NCBI GenBank assembly: GCA_907163375.1
Contig: CAJQUW010010458.1
Span: 372,001-436,000 of the forward strand
Length of the DNA stretch: 64,000 bases
From: Prostheceraeus crozeri
Taxonomy: Eukaryota > Platyhelminthes > Polycladida > Euryleptidae
Reading direction: 5' to 3'
The notes under the pieces are model-generated. The model was not told the DNA's origin. It did no database searches and saw nothing but the letters and a program-made list of their open reading frames with translations. This document shows positions 1 through 11,939 of the stretch, piece after piece (position 1 is the first letter of the stretch; each line of letters starts with the position of its first letter). Position numbers and translations under genes: made by a program.

Positions 1-1890
1 AACAATGCCTTTTCACCTCGGTCTAGAATCGGTGTTGATGTTAGTAAAAAAATCAGTTGACGATTCAAAGATCAATTTGATGCGGGGAAAAAATAATCTA
101 AATGAAATTTTAAAAAAACTGAGCCACCAAAAACTGCCTTTCTCCTTCTTTCTAAACATACGGTGGCGTTGTTATCATTCAAAATATTCCTGATTATGCG
201 CAGATTGTTCACATTAATTAACTTAAACTTCCGACCGTAGTTAAGTCGATTTTTCACTTTGATTGGGCCAATGATTGCCATGGCAGATTAGCTGACTGTT
301 TTGAGACATCAAGGTTACTGTGATTCCGAAATCCAAAGCAAGTTAATGGAGAAATGCATTTTCCACGAGAGTCATTCATCTCCCCACAACTTCTGATCAT
401 ATTTGCCTGCGACCAGTCATTTCTCACTTAGTGCTTCGAGATTGTGTCAGTGATATTCAAAGTTCACAGAATGAGAACTTCTAACGCATAGAACCCAGTA
501 CCAAATCTGTACCATGCAGATCAAAGTATTGAGAGAGCATGTCATTGCATTACCTCCATAAGATGTCAATGTGGTTTGAAAGACGATGTGCCGAGTGGGT
601 CTATTATCACTAATTTGCAATGCGTCGGCCCTCCTACGCCATCATCCAGTTGCCATTACATTTGATCTGAGACTAATTGAATAATCTTCTATAACGGCAA
701 CGAAATTTTATTCCTTTTCCGTGGATTCGCAAATTTTGTTCAATGTTGCAAGAACTCATTATGTTCGGAATATCGGTGTCTATATTCATTAATCAAAGAT
801 CTGATATCGAATAGTAGGTCGCAATTGCAAGAACAATTTTGATCGTGACCATCATTGTTGTTCAATTTCCATAAGTGGCCAACAAATTAACTGACTCTAT
901 CTGACCCACAGGTTCGTCATGATTTCATGCCATTAAGAAGCCAGTAGGATCGCATTCTGTTATATTCTGATCGACTAACACATACAATGTCACTCTTTGG
1001 TAATTGAGTAAATATTCATAAGGAATAGCACATTCTGTATTGCCAATCGATAGTGTCCTGACAGGCAGTGTCCCTGAAATATCTTCCTTCTAATTTGTAA
1101 GCCATTGGATTCTTTAACATCTCCGCGTCATCATCATTTCAAAAATCAAGTCTAACTCACATTTAGAATCACACAAAGAAATAGTGCCAAAGACAAAGAT
1201 AGTTGTATTTTTTCAGTTTTTCTTGCAATTCCATTTGCAAATGAGAATGCCTGTGCTTAGAACTCCAACGCAGATCCTTTGTCTCCCTGACAGTACAAGA
1301 TATGAAATATTGCGGAGTTCAGTTACTTGTAATAGTTAGATGACAACTATCCAAAAATGTAATGTTGTACAGGAGAGGAGCAGAATGGCTGCACAAGAAA
1401 TGAGTCACATTTTGGGCCAAACGTCTCTGAAATGAGATTTAAAAGCTGAGGTGATTATCAAGAAAGAACACGAGCCACTCGATGATGAGTTCTCATACGA
1501 TAATGAAAATCATCCCAGCAGCCATTTATAATAGAATATAATGCTTACTAATTCAAATTATTAGTTAAAGTAGTCCTAATGAGGACTGATGGCGTTCTCC
1601 AATCCGCAAGTGTGCAGATGCAATGCTTCTGTAACCATTGGATTAATCAGTTCTTAAAAGAACTCAATGGAGCTTTCTCGTGGCAACGAATTAAAATTGA
1701 TCAGCTTTGGCCCAATATCTGGTAAAAATGGAAATCTCAAGACTTGTAACAATTCATTCTTACTGTTAATATACTAATACCATAGAACGCTACCGCATAC
1801 ACGTTCAAAATAGACGTCTAGTATACTGTACCGACTACGGATGCTGGTAGTGGAAACAGATTAGGACAATGGCCACCATAGGTTAAGGAA
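1..1890. other. no recognisable gene
   Basis: AT-rich non-coding sequence. I see no open frame with protein-like composition, no clear splice-bounded exon and no terminal repeats. It may be intron or 3' flank of the minus-strand Rabaptin-like gene, whose remaining exons must lie leftwards, but nothing here shows that directly. Confidence 0.5.
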
Positions 1891-1894
1891 ATTA

Positions 1895-2125
1895 AAAATG
1901 GATAAAGAAGGCATACAGCAGAGAGCTGAGACAAGTGGACAGATTTATCTACCAGGGTGGACTGATCGAGGAAGATTGGATAGAAGTTGGATAGAGTGTG
2001 ACAGGAGGATCAGAGCTAAACGTCATAGCTAATGACGTGAAGGAGAGAAAGGACACCACCGAGTGGAAGAAGATCGCACGGCACAAAGAAGAATGGAGTA
2101 GAATTGTGAACTGGACGTATGACAA
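1895..2125 (+). mobile_element. probable LINE ORF2 relic
   Basis: One plus-strand frame reads VDRFIYQGGLIEEDWIEVG, a stop, and then DVKERKDTTEWKKIARHKEEW. The first part resembles the 'F.YLGS.I..DG' stretch after the reverse transcriptase of RTE-like LINEs. The second resembles the charged C-terminal end of the same proteins. There is at least one in-frame stop and the piece is short. The family assignment is inference from memory of the motif; it could be chance similarity. Confidence 0.3.
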
Positions 2126-2129
2126 TGTC

Positions 2130-4655
2130 ATTTACATTTGCAAATCTTAAATTGTTACAGTTTTGCCCCACCTCAATGTGTTGGCATCTACGGGGGGGAC
2201 AAATGAATACTCTCAAATGTCTCGCTTATTTAGAGTGGAGCAAAAATGGCGATGAAACACTTTCAATTAAAAAAGAAATCTCCAACATTATTGTTGAAAT
2301 CATCCAATTAACCCTAAAGTCTAGCCTGATTCGACGAAATCATCAATCTAATTTAAAGTTTCGCTGCGCTTGAAGGCATCCTCAGCATACGGGGTTTCAT
2401 GAAAAATATATGCGATATATGCAGACTACACGTACTTGATCAAATTTGTTCGGACATCGCCAAGACAGCTGATATAATCCTTTGGAATTTGAAGATCAGT
2501 TACCGCTTCAAAGTAGCCTAGATATCTGCATACATTGCGTTCAAGTTAAATCAAAATATGATATCAGTTGCGTGAATTTCCCTTCATGAATATCATTCTA
2601 TTGAGATCTTGATTTAAAATCCCACAAGTGAAGTATGAGACCCATAAGAACAGCAATCACCGCAAATGTGTTATGTGGAGATTGCCAGCCTAGTTTTCCT
2701 GCTGACTTTGGAGATTGGAGTGTTGGCGACTTTTTTGCACCAGAGTTGTATTCATTTTGATGAATCTGACTGTTGCATTAACAACAAAAGCAATTTCTGT
2801 ACAGTCTCCGATGACATTGCCGAGGATCCTGTGACGTTACGGCATGACTCATGAACGAAAATGAATGTCAGATGTACACAAATAGACGTGAGAATATAGA
2901 AGATGCATTGTTGTTATATTGTTGTCTAAATGCATGTACACAGTGCAAATGAAAAAGAAGCTACACAGATTGGATTGCGTAAAATCCACGCCACAGTATT
3001 GGAAGTTACTTCTCAACTAAATTCTTCCACAATATTTGAAAGTCAATTCAATACGAACATATTCCTATTTCTCAAGAAAGAATTGTTGCAAATTGAAGAT
3101 CTCTGTTTCAGAAATCAAAAATTCTATTTCGCTAAACAATGCTCCTACTTCGAGCAAAAGAAAATAACTTATGAAATTTAACATTTGAAATAGAATTCTT
3201 ATTTGCGAAACATGTGACTGTATACAACAGACTTCCAATGCAGTCTTAAAAAGCACCACTGTGTGGACAATATCAACTAACATGCAACGATGCTGCATGG
3301 AAATGCTAGATCGTTTATATTTATCGTCAACTATCGCTCGTGTTGCATATATTTGAAGGAAATACACTTTTAAACAAATTTCACCAAGACATGCGAAAGT
3401 TGCCAACTTCACAACACACAAAGAGAGGAGATAGATTCACTGAATACAAGGCAATCGCATGCAGCAGCAATGAAAATGATACTACTGCTGAATGTAGAAG
3501 TCACATAAGTCGAAGTAAAATATTCGCAAAATATTAGGGTCTTGTAGAGGAAAAAACGTCTCGGAACCATGCTTATTAATTAACTGTGCGACGTTTCGCT
3601 CACCGAGCACAATGCAGAAGAATCTATTTATCAGATTATTTCGCAGCTGCGCTGTGTGTGATTAAGCTCAGTTAATTACAAGCTTGGCATCCGACGATTT
3701 TTCTCATTATCTGCTAAATCAACCGGATACGTGGAGGACTGGGCTCAAAGTCACTTGCAATTAGGGTTTTATGCTTGCACATTTATGTTCCATTGAGGAA
3801 TCATCAGAAGAACATGGACAGCGCTTATTATGTGACAACTTTATCATTACAATGTAGTGGCTTAACAGGAATAAGGATTGTTTTAAGTCTTCCCCACTAC
3901 GGATCAATGATAGAAAGACGAGAAATGTATTTGTTCGATTAATGCACAGCATACAATCTGCCTAGGTCGGCAGTACTGTGGTGGTGTGTGTTTTTAGTCA
4001 ATGAGAGAAACGCGCGCACACGTCACACACACACAGCTATAGGAGATTGGCTGATGCTGGACAAAGATTTGGATGTGAGCGTTCAAAATACATTACGACT
4101 CGAGCGAGAGATAATGTTCAGCTTTGCCCACAGTCACTGCCATAGGATTAGTCATTCGTCATCAGTCATTACATCAATGTACAGATGCAGGAAAGTGCAA
4201 TGAAGATAGGAGAGAGGATAAGGATAATTGATGAAACACCACAACACCATACTATTCACAATATTGAATGTGTAATTGTAGTTAAACTCCACTGAAACAG
4301 CATTATATTATTGAAAAGGTAATAAGTCGATGCTGTCGATATTGAATTGTGGTATTCGCTTGTAGCTCAAGTCGCGTCATCAGGAAAGATATATTTATTT
4401 TCATGAAAAAAACAGTCTATAGTTTTGAATAATATTGATTGATGGAATTAAGATTAAATAGAATGATCGCAATGTTTATCTGGACCACCTGCTCTATCAA
4501 CTTATAGTATCTGATAGAAGCTAATCGGAAGAATCAATCTTGCCATCACTTATCAATTAATTGTCATGGATATCATACTGAACATGAATCATTCATCATG
4601 CTGACATGCTCTGACTAGAAGGAAACCTTTCTATCACAAAAGACATTTATTATTG
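2130..4655. other. no recognisable gene
   Basis: Non-coding, AT-rich. Open frames up to 118 codons occur, but they have no domain, no matching splice sites and no coding-like composition. A short CA-rich run lies near 4015-4035. Confidence 0.5.
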
Positions 4656-4864
4656 GATGGTAGGATAGCTCAGTTGGTTGGCCACGCTTCGGTCCGGAGG
4701 TACAAAAGGTCCAGGGTTCCAGCCTGCCCGCCTCGGGAGGTACCACCGCTCTAAGTAGAGTCATAACCTGATGAAAGTTGCGAGTGTGTCAACTCTGGCC
4801 AAACTCTAGCTTACTAGCATGGCTCCTTGCCTTGGATGGGGCAGGAAAGAGCAAAAATAAAAAG
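4656..4864 (+). repeat. tRNA-derived SINE
   Basis: The left part looks like a tRNA gene. It has an A-box-like stretch (TAGCTCAGTTGGTTGGC, about 4666-4682) and, some 45 bases later, a B-box-like stretch (GGGTTCCAGCC, about 4714-4724). A non-tRNA body of about 130 bases follows and ends in an A-rich tail (AAAAATAAAAAG). A tRNA head, unrelated body and A-rich tail are the hallmark of a SINE mobilised by LINE machinery. The T-loop and acceptor stem do not pair well enough for a functional tRNA. Confidence 0.6.
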
Positions 4865-7800
4865 CAGAATATTATCTTTCTTGAATAGAGAATGATACAG
4901 CATGAAAATGTGATGCCTACTCACATAGTCAGTTCGGTATGCAACTTGCTCATGCAGTTTACTCGTTAATTAATAAACCTTAAGCAAATAACATAAAAAC
5001 GAGTTGATGTGAAAGCAAAACGAAAATGATTTTTTGACTGAATGAAATAAAAATGGATTGACCTGTGACATCATACGATAACTTGACATATTCCGACATA
5101 TCTGATTTTAAATGACTTCTAAAAACATCTTGCAGGAGAAATGTAATCACATTTCCATACATTTGATGAAATATCTAACCGCAAAGTAACTGAAGTAATA
5201 AAATGTCACAGTACTCAGTAACAAAATTTACATAAGAAAGAACACCACATTACATTGCTAGAAATATATTTTCCATTATTCAAGGAGAAATGAAATGTTC
5301 ACAAAAGAATACAAATCGAAACATTGGCTAATTGACTTACAGTGATTACATAAGATGTGTTGAACAGGTGTGAACGCGCACGATGAACAAAAGTATGTCA
5401 TTTACACCCATGCATACAACCTCATAACATTGTGCAATCGATGAGCTATCAATATAACATGCATAGAGGCTGTGGTCTGTTTCACGATAGGTAGGCCAAC
5501 TGAAACTCGTACACAAATGTGACCCCAGCAACATCAACTTTTGGCAATTATGAAAGTTTGAACTTTCTCTACGTAATTCAGACATTCAATGTTGAATTAA
5601 ATTTGCATGCTTGTAAATAAAATGCTTATAATATGAAGCATACATCGAATTTTCTCGAATAGAACCCGCTTTTGAATTGAAAAAATAAACATAAAAGCAG
5701 TCCTCAAATAGAACCCAAAGCTGTATTTTCCAATTAAGAAGTTTTGGAGTTTTATCAAAAATCCACTGCTTTTGGGAGTGTGACGCCGCTAGCAGGTGAC
5801 GTTTTATATTGACTAATGATGACTGTTAAAATAATAATCAGTGTTAAACAGCTCAGGTGTAAATCTATTTTTTTAGATTACTGCTTTTTTGTACAATCAA
5901 CCCAACATAGATCATGATTACTTTACTGCCCCCCTGTACTGATTTCCATCATAAAATAGGACTGCTCGTTTGAGAAATCTACTTTCATTGTTATCCTTCG
6001 TTTGATGAGAAATGATAAGAAATAAAAATCGATGTGATCAATAAAAGCAAATTATAATTATCACATTGCCACTCACGATAAGCTTCTCGTTCTACTTTTG
6101 AAAATCTTCCGTCTCTAATTCGTCACTCGAACTTGGACTTAAATTGCAAAAATCAGATGATCCGTGGGCCACATTCGAGGAAATACAGAAGGCAGATTGT
6201 AAAAGAAAAATATATCGCGACATTCTATGTTTTATACCAAATTATTTCCATCGCTCAACTCAAGACCCATTCTACCTAAATATCCAAAATGCTATCAAAA
6301 TTTTTACCTATTTGAACTTCCTCATTCATATATGCACAAAAACTTACCTAATTTCATACTTGAAAATTCAAAAATCAGGCCCACTTTTGGACCGTATGGC
6401 GCACCTTGAGTAACACTGTTGCAGACCATACAGTGTAAATTTGCGAATAGTTCACTGCGTGGAAATGATGTTGATTGCCATTCAGACTGTTCTAACTTCG
6501 TAAAATGATATTCATTATGATATTCGTTTCCGATTCAACAGAGGAAATTTACTCATCAAATCAATCTTCTCAAGATGCCATTTCTATCCAGATTGACATT
6601 TTCAACAGGAATTCTCGTCACCTCATCAATTCCGTCTCATTCTATTCTGAATTGGCAAGTGTGTCTTGTTTTGATTGATTCACATGATTAGGATGTTTTT
6701 GATTGAAACACACAAATAAGAGTACAAGAAAGGAAAATCTTCGTGGGAAACAAGAACTATAAAGTTTGAAATATCACCGATTTATCGATTTACATTGAAC
6801 TCCGTTCATGTTATAGAATCAGATTCACAAAGCCTACTAACGCTCTAAGAATGTCCAGGCATGAGCATCTAACCTTCAGGACTATAAATGATTACATTGA
6901 AACACGGCACGGTTAAAAAATCGAAGAATCCAGGAAACGGAAGATACCAAAGATAAACAACTACCCTATTGGAAGATAGTGTAATGAATTGGGTTGCTTT
7001 ATGTCAAGAGCGTGTAAATATAATTTGATACTTAAAACAGAGTTTCTTACCCTAGTACAGAGAAGGAAACATAAAACATATAACGGCTATTCGTGATAAA
7101 GTATTGTGAGCTTTGATGATGTGAGATGGAGTGTTGTGTTGCCATTCATTACCTGACTGACCGTTACAATTAATCATTTTCCCAACAAATTGCTTGTTTT
7201 ATGTTCTCTCGTAGTTTGCTCATAATTGGCGAATACAATATCTATTTCCAATACAACAATGTTACTACATGGTATGGAAACTCTTTATTAAAATCAAATC
7301 TATTTCCGGGATGGAAATTAACATGGAAATATTCTTCATCTGAGAAAAATGCAGCTCTGTTCAGATTAACAAGCAGGAATAGATCAATTATATAGACGCC
7401 ATTGTCCGTCTTGAATAGAGAAATGTCTCTTTTCATTATTTCGGTTGGTGATTCTCCAAGTTTTACTGTACAATGACAGTGCTACATGAACTGGCATTGT
7501 CCAACTTCGGATGTTAATGCTGCAATCGTTAATGTTAACTTCCGATGCCCAAATTCAGAGATTAATGAAAATCAACAAGTTGTAACTGCTCTGAAGTTAA
7601 TAATTCGAAAATATCACGACGCACTGAACTATTCCCTGAAAGTTGAAGCACACACGTGCGCCTAGTTATCAATACCTACGTCTCAATCCAATAGAATGGA
7701 ATATGTTTTCGATTGAGTTCTAATCGACAATCGACAGGACTGACTACTGAAAACTATGTAAAAGAATGTAAGAGTGATTTTGGGAGGCGCTGGACGTCGA

Positions 7801-7910
7801 ACGCTTGGCAACTTTGAAACATTTTAACAGGCAGTTTCACCTCTTAACTGGATTGTTGTATTCAAAATGATTTCAGTCAATAGGTCAACTAAGTAATGTA
7901 ATATAATAAA
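4865..7910. other. no recognisable gene
   Basis: AT-rich non-coding sequence. The overlapping open frames at 6144-6413 have no recognisable domain. Nothing else supported. Confidence 0.5.
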
Positions 7911-7911
7911 G

Positions 7912-8085
7912 ATGGGCCCCACACTGACAGATGAAGACTTCAATGGTTCGAAATAGGCCCTTACCGCCTCAAAATGAAGTCTAAATGACAAAGAGAGGGC
8001 CTTTCGACTGGAGCAAGGTCCCATCATCTCGAGATGAACCTCTCAATCACAGAAGGGCCCTACATTCTCGACGATGGATGCCAAG
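7912..8085. repeat. degenerate tandem repeat with GGGCCCT cores
   Basis: Four to five diverged units of roughly 40-55 bases. Each contains a GGGCC(C/T)T-like core followed by a (A)TGA(A)-containing stretch. Similarity between units is visible but loose, so this may be an old minisatellite. Confidence 0.3.
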
Positions 8086-9536
8086 ATGACTGGAGGCGGC
8101 AGATTCATAGTGATTGACGACAAGACAGGGACCTCAACAGATTCTGCATGAAAAATTGAGGCCACTTTGGAACCAATTTCTGTTCCGAACACTTCTCTTC
8201 CTAGCTTATTAGGTGGTCAAGCGGAGAGCTTGTGATGCGTTGAAAATGCCTGTTAAGTAAATTGTTCGAAATCAATGGACACTGGGCATCATGCAAATAC
8301 TTTCACCCACAGATGAATTTAATTGTGCTTTCACCAATTCCCACAGAGGGGTTGCTGATATACTCTACTACACTAAAGCACCCGGGAAACAGATATCAAA
8401 CAAAATGACAAACACCACACAACAGGATAATCATTGCTTTTATCATCATCATTATCAGCAATGAATTGCCACTTCCAATGATACCATGAAGTATGATTTG
8501 TTATTTGTAATTGAAGACGTCATTTGTATGAAGCAAACATCTCGTGTTTTCATAAAAGTTATAGATGCATAATAGCGATAAATCAACGAAATTCATCTTC
8601 AGTCATCTCATCCTAGTTTATCAGCGATGTTTTATCAACGATGCCATGGTAATATTTCAAATTGAATCAACTTTTATCATCGGCAAGTAATATCGCAATA
8701 CAAATTCGAAACTCGTGGGTAAGTGAAAAAATTCATTCGGTTGGTTCAGACTGTCATGCGTTCCACTAAAATTCAATTTAATTATTCATATTAGCTTAGA
8801 AAAACGAGATTCGCTTTAAATTTAAGTTAAAAGAATCTGTCAATTTGAATGTCTAGTCCATCTCTGCTAAATTAGGAAAATATCACATACTCAACAATGC
8901 ATGGAAATATAAGAGAGAGATTAAAAAAACCAAGCATACGGTATTTTCGAAAATTTTTGTTCAATGTAAATCAGATGTCGAGAGGAGTCAAGAATGAGAT
9001 CATACTTCTCGTGTATTATCAACAGCAATCATCAATTAATTTTCTTCAGGGAGAAAATCTTGGATAGATACATGAGCATTCAAAACTATTGAAGGGGTGG
9101 AAGGGTAAAGGGTGAGATAGTCTACATCTTTTAATTCAGATCAGAGCACTTTATTCTTATAGTTAAAGAAAACTAACTGAAGCCCCGCCACTGTATTCAA
9201 CACATAAAATGACGTCGTGACAGAAATTAATTCTAACTGTTGATGCGATGAACGAGAAACGTGATCTCATAGTGACTCTTCTCATCATTCGATGTTTAAG
9301 GTCAAGATATTAACATACTCAAATAAACGGAACTTTATTTACAAACAATTAGACAAAAGCTAGGAGTATAACAGTATAAGGCACGACTAGATACGAAGTC
9401 AAAACTACAAAAGTAAAACTGCAAATGGCAAGTTATCAACGAAATTTGTAAGGAATTCCAGCCGCATCACTTAATACCAATCCAATTCTCCACTTTTAGC
9501 GTGAACCTCTCATGTAGGAGCTTGTTGCCCTTATCA
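8086..9536. other. no recognisable gene
   Basis: AT-rich sequence without supported features. It ends at the target duplication of the hAT element that follows. Confidence 0.5.
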
Positions 9537-9544
9537 GTGCAACA

Positions 9545-10834
9545 CAGGGTTGCCAACACCAAATGATCAAAATAGTGACCTAAAAATTCACAAGAATAAG
9601 TGATTAAATAGCACTGTCTTTTAAGGTTTTGATTGAACCGACAGTCTGCAAATTTCTACCGGCGACAAAATTCATGACGTAAGCTTAATATCATTTCATA
9701 AATTTGAATTTGTTTCAGTTTTGTTGGGTTACTATTATATGCCTGAGACTTATTAAATTTGGATGGTGCCCCTATAAATATACATGTACTTCACCTGATT
9801 GACTCCTATAAGTACACGATGAGAAACCAAAAAGCAACTGAGGTGTGATTTTTATCAAGAAAACTGATTGATGCATTATCAAAACGACATGCTTTAAAAT
9901 TCATTTGTGACAGCGATACAAAACACAACGATTGGGGTATCAGTTCGAAGAAAACATTGAGCCTATGACTTTCTTAGAAATTATAGCTGTTCGTGAAGAC
10001 TCGCTTGTTTGTTCAAGTGCAACCTACACCTTTTTTGTTCCAGATCCTCCATCCGTTTCTGCGTATCAGAAATCTCCATTTCCACTTGTTCAATATCTCT
10101 TTTCAGCTCTTTTGACGTGTGTCTTTTGAAGACGATCAAAGTTTCTCGCAGGAAGGACTCGTGAGCAAGGCGCTCCTTGTTCGCCGCGGCCAATTTAGCT
10201 GAATCCTTCCTATAGTTAGAACCAGCAGATTGAACGTCATTCAATAAGGACTTCGGTGGATTGTACGACTCAAAGTCTGACCGATCGAATCGATCTCTTA
10301 CAAATCGCACTGAGTCGTACAAAATTGTTTTCATCCTGTTCTGTTGGACTGTTTCAGCGGTTTTCATCACGTTCAACGCTCATGTTGTGAATTACGACCA
10401 ATAAATAAGATTCTACGAGTTCAATTAATTTTGGATAGTTTGAATGATCAGGCGTCGTCCTGGATAGTGTGAAAATATCAATCAAAGTAGCATCGGGATG
10501 ATGACCCTGAAGTTTGCATAATTCATCAATCACTGTAGAATCAATCAATAATTAGTACCATGACTGCTATAGATATAACAAAACGGAAATGCCAGCTAAG
10601 TGAGATAACTTTTAATTGATAAATAATTAAATATGGACACTTGGGTGTAGGTAAAATATGATATAAGTTGATGAGTTGTGCTCGAGTTTTGTCTGATTTA
10701 TAGGCCGATCCCAAATACTTTTGGTTTAAAATCGTCTAACAATTTACAAAAAAGCTGGTCACTATTTTAGTGACTTGAGAAAAAAGTGATCAAATAGTGA
10801 CTAGTCACTAAATAGTGACCTGTTGGCAACCCTG
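9545..10834. mobile_element. 1290-bp hAT-type transposon, non-autonomous
   Basis: Both ends carry the same 14-base terminal inverted repeat, CAGGGTTGCCAACA. The perfect 8-bp duplication GTGCAACA flanks it (9537-9544 and 10835-10842). CAG-type termini with an 8-bp duplication are diagnostic of the hAT superfamily. Subterminal DNA on both sides is rich in AATAGTGAC and its complement, a plausible transposase-binding repeat. No hAT transposase is present. Instead a minus-strand open reading stretch with coiled-coil character occupies the middle. The perfect target duplication points to a fairly recent insertion. Confidence 0.88.
9981..10532 (-). CDS. unrecognised coiled-coil gene or gene fragment carried by the hAT element
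   Basis: I do not recognise this protein. On the minus strand a plausible splice acceptor (TTGATTCTACAG) ends at 10533. The frame then opens with IDELCKLQGHHPDATLIDIF and runs to a stop near 10354. An overlapping frame continues from about 10367 with MKTAETVQQNRMKTILYDSV and ends near 9981. This second part is rich in K, E, R, Q and L and contains stretches such as FKRHTSKELKRDIEQVEMEI, suggesting a long amphipathic helix or coiled coil. The two parts lie in different frames, so either a small intron or a frameshift separates them. A possible donor (AAAAAG|GTGTAG) precedes the C-terminal tail. The composition looks like real protein, and it sits entirely inside a hAT element without being a hAT transposase. 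It may be a captured host gene fragment or a second, accessory protein of the family. Confidence 0.4.
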
Positions 10835-10842
10835 GTGCAACA

Positions 10843-11860
10843 TGATGTAGTGGGTCGATACTCAAATACATGGAAGTATATAAAACCTAAAATAATTCTA
10901 CCCATAATACCTACAGTAATATTTTAATACCTATGATAATGACTAAATCAAATACCGCATAATTGGCTTCCAAATTATCGATTTTTAGTTTTAAACTTAT
11001 CAGAGGCTTATCACCAGTTTGGGAATTATATTCTGTTACTAATGAATGAAATGAAACGGCAAGAACGTTCACTGCTAAGTCAAAAACCAGTGTTCCAGCC
11101 CTTTTTGCTGAAAATGAATTGCTTATGACATTCTATGAAATAGGTCTCTTTTCAAACTGCATGAGGCAACTGATTTTTCTACTTGAAGTTTCAGCAGGAA
11201 CAAAGGTATTAGAAGGAGCAAGGAACGTTCCTGCTACTGTAATTTAATTTCGTGTCTTTCAACTTCTCCAAGACGGAGGTTTCATGACCGCTTTTGTCTT
11301 GAACATGCCTTTAAGCTAGAGATGAGACAATCGAATTTCCAAAAAATTGTCATCACTTGCAAATTTGCCATAGATATCAAAGAACACTCAATCAATGTAA
11401 TTGTTTCATTAGGCATCTGTTTGATGCTATATCATTGACATTTTTTTTGAAAAATAAAGTAAAGTCCAGTTTAAAATCATCGGGAGACAGCGGCAGCCGA
11501 AACTTACTTTTGTCTCATGCTTCATGTCAGTCTATAAAGTAACAAAAGTTTAAGAGAAACTGCAGCTATATACAGCAATCAATCCAACATGTAAAAAATG
11601 ACTTGCGACAACTTCGATGCCTCTCTATTATTTTGTATATTAGGTTGTCATCAAATCCTATCTGATGTTCAGCGACTGGGACTTCATCAGTCGTGGACAG
11701 GTTGGAACGTGAGTCAGTATCAGCAAAGGGACATAAAAGCACATCCTATAGCCACAAGGCTGCCACACTATTTCTTGGTTTACTATGTCATTACTTCCTG
11801 ACTTATTGGAGCGTCGTGGCATGTTTAATTCGGATGCGTTCCTGTTGACTTACAATGACA
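10843..11860. other. no recognisable gene
   Basis: AT-rich non-coding sequence with no domain-bearing frame. The 61- and 67-codon open frames here show no recognisable similarity. Confidence 0.5.
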
Positions 11861-11865
11861 CTCTC

Positions 11866-11932
11866 ACGGCTCGACCTCTGGACCAAAAGATCGCTAGGGC
11901 AAGCACTTAACCACTGCGCCATGAAGACCAGC
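11866..11932 (-). repeat. tRNA-derived SINE head (relic)
   Basis: Read on the minus strand this has an A-box-like stretch (TGGCGCAGTGGTTAAGTGC) and a B-box-like stretch (GAGGTCGAGCC) at tRNA-like spacing. No well-paired acceptor stem is visible, so a SINE head or tRNA pseudogene is more likely than a working tRNA. Confidence 0.45.
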
Positions 11933-11939
11933 ATTGTGA

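Noticed and set aside
3065-3421. 118-codon minus-strand open frame
   Set aside because: No domain, AT-driven composition, no supporting splice sites.
4656-4730. Functional tRNA gene
   Set aside because: A- and B-box-like stretches are present, but acceptor and T stems do not pair and the sequence runs on into an A-tailed body, so it is a SINE.
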